13,472 nt of DNA from Gloeopeniophorella convolvens (Eukaryota > Basidiomycota > Agaricomycetes > Russulales), in NCBI GenBank assembly GCA_022496205.1, contig WTXD01000289.1, forward strand, positions 1 to 13,472, given 5' to 3'. Shown here in pieces: positions 1-7,900 of this stretch. Made by a program: the position numbers and the translations under genes. Each line of letters starts with the position of its first letter. The stretch's first letter is position 1. The notes under the pieces are model-generated. The model was not told the origin of the DNA. It searched no databases and saw nothing but the letters and a program-made list of their open reading frames with translations.

Positions 1-35
1 ATGGAAACCTGAAGGATTTACTTATCGTTCTGCAG

Positions 36-1356
36 CTTGGAGCGCATGCACGCGTACATTAACATCGAGCAAGAGGTGAAGCCGACTAAGGACGGTGTTC
101 CTCCCGCATACTGGCCTGCGAGCGGAGACCTCAGGGTTGAGAAGCTTTCCGCGCGTTACTCTGCTGTACGAGCCCTTGCACTGAACCGCTTACATATTTG
201 ACATACGGCCACAGGATGGGCCTAAAGTCCTACACGAGATCTCCTTCCATATTCAGTCTGGCGAACGCGTTGGCGTCGGTGAGTGTAGTTTGGGTCCTGT
301 AATAACTGTGACCTGACGGTGCTACTAGTTGGTCGCACGGGCAGTGGCAAGGTAGCCCACCACAGCATGCTGATAGTGCTTCAGTTCTGACCATATTACA
401 GAGCTCTTTGACACTCTCACTGCTGCGCTGCATCTTTACTGAGGGCGAGGTGTACTATGACGGCAAGCCGACTAGCTCACTCAACCTGGACGCTCTCCGC
501 ACAGCAATCACCATCATTCCCAGACGGTCGGTTCCATCCATTGTTAGTTGTCCGTCCCTGTGCTGAGCCTGTCACAGCCTGAACTCTTGAGCGGCACGCT
601 GAGGGAGAACCTCGACCCGTTCTCGCAATACGACGATGCAACTCTCAACGCTGCGCTGCGCGCTTCTGGGCTGTTCTCCCTGCAGAGCGACGATGACGAA
701 GGCCGCCTTACGCTGGACAGCTCCATTGCTAGTGGAGGCGGAAACTTGTCTGTAGGCCAGCGTCAGATCCTGGCCCTCGCTCGCGCAATCGTGCGCGGAA
801 GCAAATTGCTTATTCTCGACGAAGGTGGACCGGTCTCCCCTATACCTTTCCCTCGATGGCTAACTGAGGATGCTTTATTCAGCGACATCTGCTATTGGTG
901 ATTACTTTTCAGTTTGATGGTGTCCCAGGTCTTGCATCTGACGTACTTTATAGACTACAAGACGGATACTATTATCCAGACATCTTTGAGGAACGAGCTC
1001 AAGGGTGACGTAACCCTGATCACCGTCGCGCATCGCCTCCAGACCATCATGGATGCGGACAAGATCGTACGTAACTGACTCACTTTCTCCAATGGGAATG
1101 TCTGACGCGCGACTAGATGGTCCTGGATGCAGGGCGCATTGTAAGTAGTACTCCTGCTACCCTCCCGTTTCAGTTCACTCACACATCTCCCTCCACTTAG
1201 GTTGAATTCGGTAAGCCGAGCGAGTTGCTCAAGGACAAAGGCGGCCGCCTACGCTCTCTGGTCGATGAGAGCGGAGACAGGGACGCACTGTACGCGATGG
1301 CGGCAGAGAAGCCTACCGACACGTACGCGTCTGTCGCGAGCAGAGCCGCGGAGTGA
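36..1356 (+). CDS. ABCC-type ABC transporter, 3' part only (NBD2), upstream tandem copy
   Basis: This is the C-terminal NBD2 of an MRP/Ybt1-like exporter; the rest lies left of the window. Exons read as 36-165, 215-278, 329-351, 402-526 (or -530), 578-824, 883-897, 954-1066, 1117-1140 and 1201-1356, with TGA at 1354-1356. Visible motifs, in order, are Walker A GRTGSGKSS (split by an intron after GK), signature LSVGQRQ, Walker B LLILDEA with the catalytic Glu, D-loop TSAID on a 15 nt exon, and H-loop VAHRLQ. Exon lengths and phases match the second copy at 10456-11759, and the 82-residue exon 578-824 differs at only about five residues. The C-terminus is about 12 residues longer than in copy 2. 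One base is missing at about 521-524 relative to copy 2, which breaks the frame at the Q-loop unless a downstream donor is used. Family assignment is firm; substrate is unknown. It may be a damaged copy or carry a sequence error. Confidence 0.85.
521..530 (+). other. Q-loop lesion and ambiguous splice donor in upstream ABCC copy
   Basis: Copy 2 reads ATTCCCCAGACG followed by a donor (10936-10947), giving Ile-Pro-Gln-Thr with the Q-loop glutamine. Here the run is ATTCCCAGACG, one C shorter. Splicing at the homologous donor (527) would run into a TGA shortly after the next exon begins. A weaker donor at 531 (GTTCCA) restores frame but gives Pro-Arg-Arg-Ser and loses the glutamine. Confidence 0.75.
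883..897 (+). other. 15 nt microexon encoding the NBD2 D-loop (copy 1)
   Basis: The short exon between AG at 881-882 and GT at 898 completes Asp-Glu-Ala-Thr-Ser-Ala-Ile-Asp across two phase-1 junctions. It sits directly after Walker B. The second copy has the same exon, with one base changed, at 11300-11314. Confidence 0.8.
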
Positions 1357-1624
1357 TCACGCCGTAGACACATTCTATACCTCTCTGACTATCTCCTTAT
1401 CTGTCTATCTTGCAAGGAATTCTTGTACTCATACACCTATCTTGCTCGTGCTCAATGCTATAGCCAATAGAGTCGCAGCTCTGAGCGGTTTCTGCAGATA
1501 TAAGAATCCCAGCGCAACATTCCATGAACGAGGGCAAAACCCGCGTTCATGTATCTTCAGCGCTCTTGCATAGTAGGCCGTCCCATGGGATCGTTCATGG
1601 ACCACAGAAACCCTCCCCCGTAGC
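1357..1624 (+). other. 3' flank of upstream ABCC copy, no gene seen
   Basis: This is the 3' untranslated and intergenic stretch up to the transposon-like element. A block at 1421-1440 (ending TACACCTAT) matches 17 of 20 bases at 11839-11858 downstream of the second ABCC copy. CATGAACG at 1523-1530 and CGTTCATG at 1544-1551 can form an 8 bp stem with a 13 nt loop, and CGTTCATG recurs near 1590. No supported coding region. Confidence 0.5.
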
Positions 1625-1627
1625 TTC

Positions 1628-1663
1628 CACTGGGTGGAAGTCACACATTTGTCTGACGAAAAA
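1628..1663 (+). repeat. Left terminal inverted repeat of CACTA-like element
   Basis: It starts CACTGGGTGGAAG and ends CGAAAAA. It pairs with 2127-2162 on the opposite strand with six mismatches in 36 positions; the outermost 13 bases are identical. Confidence 0.8.
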
Positions 1664-2126
1664 CTGTGAAATCTTGTTGACATAAGGTAAAATACATCCT
1701 CTATCTCTCATATGGAAATACTAATGGGATTTATCTGTATCTTTCCAACAGAATCCTTGCTGGAAAAGGGAACCATTATATAGAAATCTGCCTTGTATTT
1801 GCTACAGTTCTGTATAGAAAAGATTCTGCATATTTCCACGGTTTTGTCTGCCTATGCAATATGTTGGAGAAATTGTGGAAATCATGGAAATATTTTTAAT
1901 CTTATCATATTTCCTTCATTTGGCTAGAGTTTTACTATAGTAAGAATACCTTAACAGAATGTAGTATCTTTCCTTCACAAAATTGTAACAGAGCTTAGGA
2001 GAATATCTGTGTTATGCTTGCCTCTTTCACTGCAAAATTACAATGTGATAATACAATATATTGTGTAAGTATTTCTGTATAGGGAAACAAGTAATTATTT
2101 TGCCTTGAATTAGCATAATACCATGA

Positions 2127-2162
2127 TTTTTCGGCTGACAATAGTATGGCTTCCACCCAGTG
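2127..2162 (-). repeat. Right terminal inverted repeat of CACTA-like element
   Basis: Read on the minus strand it starts CACTGGGTGGAAG and ends CGAAAAA, mirroring 1628-1663. It is followed directly by TTC, the putative target-site duplicate. Confidence 0.8.
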
Positions 2163-2165
2163 TTC

Positions 2166-3040
2166 CTCTGAGCAGCCAGAATGGCTTCCACACTGGACGT
2201 GACCGGACGGGCCATCCCGCTGTAAGGACGCAACGCCCGGGTGTCGGAACGGAACGCTTGGGCGCTCCGCGATCCGGACGCTCTCGCTTTGATTCCTGCT
2301 AGTGCCATTTTGCTTTTCTCTCGCTCTTCCCTTTACCTACGTGCTTTGACCTCTTTCTTGCTTGGCCTCTTGCTTCTACCTTCGCTCTGACATTTTCTCA
2401 CGCATACGACGACTCCCTAGGTCCACGAAGGGAGGCAGATCCCCGGTTGGCCACGATTCCCTTTCGATTGGACCTTGGGCCTGCCAAAAGCAAAACATGG
2501 CTCTCAAAGCCACATCTCACCTTTACTGTACGCTTTGATTACTGCCTTCGTGTATTGAAACCTCGCATCTCCTGTCCCATAAATGCATCCAATTCTCTGT
2601 CTATCGCTCGCCGCAAAGCTCTCGCTCGTCGCTCAAACGCTCGAAACCTTCGCACGCCTCGCCCCGCTCGCCTCGCTCGAATCGCATCGCTCGTCTTTCC
2701 TCCCATTCTCCTCTCCTCACCCACACTCGCAACCTCACTTTCACCGCTTCAAGTTGCTCTTCAAATTTTCCTTGAAGGAATATAACTCAGGCGCGATCGG
2801 GAACCTCGGCATCCGTTTCCGGTATGTACCAGGCCGGTGGCCCCGTTACAGCGACTGTCGTCGCCTTCCGTTTGAAGACGCCGCTCCCCGCGCGTTACTG
2901 CATGGCCTGCCGGTATCACTGGAACGACATCTCACGCCGACAGTGCGCGCTGCAATTAAAGTGGTGGGTATGTACATACAATATCATACAGACATTGGCC
3001 GGCTGTCGTGACACTGGAGGGCCACCAGTGCGAATGCCTT
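2166..3040. other. Intergenic stretch between transposon and Myb gene, no gene recognised
   Basis: The left part is GC-rich. From 2,310 to 2,760 the + strand is strongly pyrimidine-rich, with many CGCTCG/CTCGC words at about 2,605-2,700. Open frames exist on the + strand (for example 2583-3011, 142 codons), but their translations are compositionally simple and match no family I know. The tract could be a promoter or leader of an unannotated transcript, or old repeat debris. The right end holds the 3' flank of the Myb gene. Confidence 0.4.
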
Positions 3041-4394
3041 CTAATCCTCCGGATATGGGTGAGGGCGAGTAAACCGCTCTGTGAGGCGGCTGACGACTTC
3101 TGCACACGGTTAGGATCGCATATGTTGGTAGGATGTGATTGACACATACCTTGAAACGTAGCTCCCTCCGTGTATGCACTGATTTTGAGGGCCATCCATT
3201 TTCTCTGAAGTATCTTTCCACTCCATCGATTCCACCGTTCGTCAATCAAGGAATTCCAACGCACGCCCTCATCTGAGTCAAGATCAAGACTCGCGATCCT
3301 GATCGCTTAGTCATTTCACAAGCACAAGCATGGGTTTGAGGCCGCATAACATACTTGAGACACAGTAAGGCATTATCGGCGTCTCCCCAATGAGGTGTCG
3401 CCCCGCCGTTGTTCAACCTGGGCAGGAGACAGTCCGTCCTAACTGAATGTGAGGATGCACCATCCACATCGAACAGAGGAGACAAACCATTTGTTTCTGC
3501 ATTGCCTCGGTGTTCGAGCGTGGCCCATGTCGGCGGACGCCAGCTTCCAGGTCCCATGGCGATCCATGGCATGACCTTCTGACTCAAAGCGCTGAACGAT
3601 CTCCACCAGGCGAGCCTCCTCAACTTGAGACCAACGCCCTCCGGGGAAGGTCCGTGAGTACAGCAAGTCCGTGCCAACGTATGCACATAACGACTTACCC
3701 TTCCTGTTTGCTGCACGTTCCATCGCCTCAAGCTCGCGAAGCCGGTCGCGGCAGTCACTGGCTGCCCGGTTCAGGTTGGAGGCCACGTGGTCCCAATCAA
3801 CACGAGTCTTCTTGGTGAGCCTTGGGGATGAAGTCAATCGCAATTGGATAGAACATCGCCAATCCTTCGTACTCTCTCAACTTCTGATCTTCCGAAGGTA
3901 CCCATTTCCCTCTCCGAGAAGGGTCCTCATAGCGACGGCGAACATGGTAGTAGACTGCTCGAACTGGCCGATAGGGCACTGCGCGGGCTGTGGTATTCAA
4001 GCTCTAGTTTCAGCCATGCTCAGGAACGCATAATGTACAACTTACCAAGATATGGCCAGAACCCACCCTGCTTCTCCCCGTGTAGGATGATCTCATCAAG
4101 TGCATCCTGTGTGAGTCCGAATTCCTGGGTTTGATTGAGCCAGTGTCTTGCCGCCTCGTGGAATCCGCAGCGCACCTTCTGGTATCGTTCAATCGCTGAC
4201 ACGATCTGTGTCTTCTCCTCCTTGGAGAACGGGCCGACCAAGCAGTCCAAGCCTAGCACTAATCCTTTAATACACACCATAAACATCAAGACAACTGCCT
4301 CACCCTGTCTTTGCAATTCCACAGTGCTTAGCCAACTGGTGGCGATCCGTTCAGCCGCTTCAGCGGTATCTGCGAGCGCCAATGACGTAGCCAT
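3041..4394 (-). CDS. Myb/SANT multi-repeat DNA-binding protein, Reb1/TTF1-like
   Basis: The predicted nuclear DNA-binding protein resembles RNA polymerase I termination/enhancer factors Reb1 and TTF1. Eight exons join without a frame break: 4394-4304, 4252-4046, 3987-3873, 3820-3699, 3638-3488, 3438-3355, 3298-3150 and 3099-3041, giving 325 residues and TAG. Introns are 49-60 nt, GT-AG. Myb-like units lie at about residues 37-118 (GPFSKEEK to YYHVRRRY), 126-167 (GKWVPSEDQKL, WDHVASNLNR, SDCRDRLRE), 179-230 (GRWSQVEE, RTPRQCRNKW), and a C-terminal unit (HWGDADNALLCLKIASLD to ILQRKWMALK). The start is the first ATG after an in-frame TGA just upstream. It is short for the family because it lacks a long disordered N-terminus. 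It diverges from the full-length ABCC gene. Target site and role are inferred from the family only; it could equally regulate polymerase II genes. Confidence 0.85.
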
Positions 4395-4484
4395 GAGAAA
4401 CAGGCACAATCAGACAGAAATGGGTTGAGGCTGTAGGCTAAGTAAATGTTGAATATGGGGCCGCAGCAATCTACTGTCACGGGT

Positions 4485-4500
4485 TCGAGTTCCAACTCGA
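4485..4500. repeat. Inverted repeat TCGAGTT-CC-AACTCGA, possible regulator site
   Basis: Perfect 7 bp arms with a 2 bp spacer lie about 90 bp upstream of the Myb start and 420 bp upstream of the ABCC start. The symmetry suits a dimeric regulator, but no known motif is claimed. Confidence 0.35.
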
Positions 4501-4724
4501 TGCACTTATTGGCAAGTCAAGAACTGCAGGCTCTCAGTGCTCACGATTCACGAACCACAGCACGATTACCAAATTGGGCTGAGTCGCTCCAGGACTCAAT
4601 ATCAATGGTGATAGTATACGGTCACCTTGGGCCATCCGGGCCGGGAGCCTTAGCGCACGCCGCAGTGCGGTCGCCAGTCGGCAAGCTGTACTTACATACA
4701 CATCCGAAAGGACCGCTTCCGTCT

Positions 4725-4744
4725 CTGCCGAGTCCTGCCGAGTC
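4725..4744. repeat. Tandem 10 bp repeat in divergent promoter
   Basis: CTGCCGAGTC occurs twice head to tail and is followed by AGTCGGGC twice at a 10 bp period. The near-helical period would place the copies on one DNA face. Function is unknown. Confidence 0.35.
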
Positions 4745-4849
4745 GGGCCTAGTCGGGCGAGCCGCTGACACATAACAGTTTTCTCGTCGAACCAGGACGG
4801 ACCGGATGGCTGTCTCCCTTGGAGATATGTCTGCTCGAGAAGAGCCATC

Positions 4850-4896
4850 GTAAGTACTTTCGAGGATTATCATGTCTTCAGGTTGCTGACACGTAG
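4850..4896 (+). other. Probable 5' UTR intron of the full-length ABCC gene
   Basis: A canonical GTAAGT donor at 4850, a GCTGAC branch-like site and a TAG acceptor at 4894-4896 enclose 47 nt, typical of introns in this gene. The frame entering the next exon has no upstream ATG before a stop, so it is placed in the leader. If a base were missing here too, the upstream ATG at 4807 could instead add a short N-terminus. Confidence 0.5.
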
Positions 4897-4922
4897 GACG
4901 CGGGATATCATCAAGTCTATGG

Positions 4923-7900
4923 ATGCATACTCTACTTCTGCCATCCCATGTCGCAGCTGCATCGGCCACCGTTCTCGTCCTCCAGGCTATTCTTTCGTCT
5001 CGTCCTGTGAGAAACTTGTGCGTCCGTGCCTTCGGACCCGTGGAGAATGACTCTGCCACCAGTGGCGGCTCGGGCGGGTCCGGCATAAATCCAATTCCAA
5101 TAGACAATTCGACATTGGCTGTCAACAAAGACCATATGGACAGGCCCATCTTCCTTTTACGGATCTTGCGCCTCATTTCAGTTCTCACGCTGCTCAGTCT
5201 CTCCTTATTCGATCTCATACTCAGGGATGCTGAGACATGTGGTCCCCCAGACCAGCCGTTTCAAGGCTCGGGCCCGCTGGACAAAGGTTGGGTCAAGACC
5301 CACCGGGAAATCCTGTACCGCCAATATGACGAAAGTCCGTGCTCTAAGAGCGAATGGCCAGATCTCACGCTATGTGCAACTTATGTGCGTATTCGTTTGC
5401 CTTAAACCAGTGCTCCTGCTGACATCTTGCGATCACTCAACGACGGAAGATTTATGCCACCACCCTGGCTCTATGCACGGTTGTCTCCCGGAGATCCTCG
5501 GTTCCCATTATTGCCTCACACCATCTCACCCTACTCCTCCTTGTCACTTTTGGCGTCTATGCATACCGCGATATCTGGCCGTTGCTAACATATACGCTTG
5601 CTCCTGCGGACCAGCCGGGAAGCGCACTGCTCTGGGTCAAAATTGGGATCATGTATCTCGCGGCTGTCTTGATTCCTCTAGTTACGCCGCGCCAGTACAC
5701 ACCCGTCGATCCCAAGGCAAGTTGATTTTCTTCAACAATCCTACATTCGTCCTTAAGGTTGTCGCAGGACCCGCAATCGGTCATCAATCCTGAGCAGACT
5801 GCATCCATCCTGTCGTCGGCAACGTGTAGCTTCCTCGACCCCATTGTGTTCTTGGCGTATCGAGTCCCCCATCTGTCCCATGATATGTTGCCGCCGCTGG
5901 CGGACTATGATTACGCGAGAAACCTCGTGAAGAGAAGTTTCAAGGTATGTGTGGCCGCGTGGCAGTACCTCGTAAGGTGACATCTTTTGCTAGCACCTGG
6001 ACACCTTCAGCGGGAGCCCCAAGAGACACATTTTCTGGGGTCTCATGAAAGTCTTCAGTGCGTCTTCTGCCACCAAAGACGCGCGTCATGTTATCTCAGA
6101 CTCGCGCAGGTCGCGAATATATTGAGTTGGGAGTCCTTACTATCATCCTGACGGTATCGAGCCTAGGGGCTCCCTTTGGAATGAACCGGCTACTGAGGTA
6201 TCCATTCACCAGCTTGATGTAGCACCGTCTCACTGAACCCATCTATCCTTAGATACATAGAAACCAACGGAGAAGGCGCACAAATCCGCCCTTGGGTCTG
6301 GATAGCGTACCTGTTTCTTGGTCCTGCGTTTGTGACCATCTCCGATCAAAGATACCTCTTCGTCATGGTCTCTATGTCTATCATCTTCCCAGATTGTACC
6401 TGACATCAACACATAGACTAGAATGCTCACGCGTCTCAGGGCTATTGTTACGCAACTGGTCTTCGAGCACGCGCTGCGCGCCCGTATCAAGACTGGAGCT
6501 ACGTCGTCTTCAGCAGTGGAGACCATACCCGAGACGTACAGCGATATGGTGAGGAGTGAAGAATACACTGTCTCCGGCGTCACACCAGCGTTGGGAGGTG
6601 ATGAGGCGAGTGCCGGCGAAGATGGACAAGAGGTGACGCAGTCCAATGTGGGCGTCCAGCAGCGTCACGAGGCCACTCGCTCCCCTGTAGGCAAGAAAGA
6701 TGCTGGGGAAAAGGGAAGGGTCGAGGTAGACAAGAGCTTCAATTTTATCGGGAGGATGAACAATCTTGTTACTACGGACTTGGCGAACGTCGTCGAAGGA
6801 CGGGACTTCCTTCAGCTTAGTGCGTCTGGCTGACTATACATTCTGATCGCTGGTCTCATTGAACCTTGTACCCTCTAGTCATACAGGTGCCATTACAAGT
6901 CACCTTGTGTGCATGGTTCATCTACAGTATCCTCGGTTGGAGCGCGTTTGTTGGCATGGCCGTGATGGTCCTTCTTTTTCCCGTCCCCGGAGCCGTTGCT
7001 AGGCAAATACAGAAAGTTCAGAAGGAGACGTCCAAGCGGGTAAGCACAGTTCTTCATGAATGGCAGGGGAAAACTTGACGAAGCATTGCATAGACCGATG
7101 CTCGGGTACAAACAGCCATAGAAAGTGAGCGGAGGTGCTATTTCTGCTCCCTGGGAACTTGATGATGATCCCCACAGCTATGAGTGTGCTGCGCATGATC
7201 AAGTTGTTTGGCTGGGAGCGCAAGGTTGCCACGCGGCTGGCCGAGAAGCGAGAGCGGGAGCTAGATTACATCAAAAAGCGCAAATTGCTGAGCCTGGTGA
7301 ACGGCATTGTCAAGTGAGCGTGCAATGCCCACTGGCCTATGGCCACCGTATTTTGCTGATGGCTGGCTGTCTAGCGCCTTCATCCCCATCATCACTGTGT
7401 GTGGCCCCTTCGTTTGATACGTGCTTTGTGCGGGCTAACAATGCATAAAGATGGTTGTCACTTTCGCCACTTATGTACGTGAACTGTCTATTCGGGCCGT
7501 TAGCAGGCTGACAGGCTTTCCAGTCTGCAATTATGGGGAAGGCCTTGACACGTAGGACATCCAAAAATTTCTTTCCGTCGGCATCTTGCTGACGGACAAT
7601 ACAGCCTCTGCAGTGTTCTCGTCCATGGCTGGTCAGCTGAATCCGAGATGACGCGCGATAACATATAGCTAATAAAATATCTCTCCAGTGTTTGACATTC
7701 TCCGTGACCAGCTCCGTTTCTCATTCCAGATGATAACCGACCTCACCCAGGCCAAAGTCTCCATCGACCGTCTTAACGATTTCTTCCATGAAGTGAGTGG
7801 ATCCCTATCTTGTCTACAGTCTCTGCTCACAAAGCCGCTTCAAAGACCGAGCTCCTAGACGAATTCTCTGATTCTGAAAAGGCCTCAAAGTGCGCTATGC

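Larger units (their letters stand above)
1628..2162. mobile_element. Non-autonomous CACTA-like (EnSpm/CMC) DNA transposon, 535 bp
   Basis: The element is bounded by 36 bp terminal inverted repeats that match at 30 positions without gaps. Both ends begin CACTGGGTGGAAG when read inward. The flanking trinucleotide TTC is repeated at 1625-1627 and 2163-2165, as expected for the 3 bp target duplication of CACTA elements, whose termini start CACTA or CACTG. The interior is strongly AT-rich, unlike the surrounding DNA, has no convincing ORF, and contains repeated GGAAAT/ATTTCC motifs (around 1712, 1830, 1876-1895 and 1908) that could be subterminal binding sites. It would need transposase supplied from elsewhere. 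The superfamily call is inferred from end sequence and duplication length alone. Confidence 0.7.
4395..4922. promoter_or_regulatory. Divergent promoter region between Myb gene and ABCC transporter
   Basis: The 528 bp separate two diverging start codons, so both promoters should lie here. I see no clear TATA box for either gene. Candidate sites are an inverted repeat TCGAGTT-CC-AACTCGA at 4485-4500 and a tandem CTGCCGAGTC pair at 4725-4744 followed by two AGTCGGGC words (4741-4748, 4751-4758). Assignment as regulatory is positional. Confidence 0.45.

Noticed and set aside
1690..2120. AT-rich stretch as a RIP-mutated region
   Set aside because: The composition change falls inside the terminal inverted repeats, and flanking repeats of the ABCC duplication are not AT-shifted, so an AT-rich transposon interior is simpler.
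2583..3011. 142-codon + strand open frame as a secreted or novel protein
   Set aside because: The N-terminus reflects a simple pyrimidine-rich tract, there is no family match I can name, and its end approaches the Myb 3' end. Kept only as an intergenic note.
3246..3758. 170-codon minus-strand open frame
   Set aside because: It reads the Myb gene in the wrong frame and through its introns; the spliced eight-exon model explains the region better.
4481..4500. GGGTTCGAGTTC as a tRNA B box
   Set aside because: The T-arm does not pair properly and no acceptor or anticodon stem can be formed around it; the sequence is better described as an inverted repeat.
4807..4923. ATG at 4807 as translation start of the ABCC gene
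   Set aside because: Splicing the 4850-4896 intron from this ATG enters the wrong frame and soon meets a stop, so the start at 4923 is preferred unless a base is missing.
4622..5218. 198-codon minus-strand open frame
   Set aside because: It lies opposite ABCC exon 1 and the promoter, and has no recognisable protein character.
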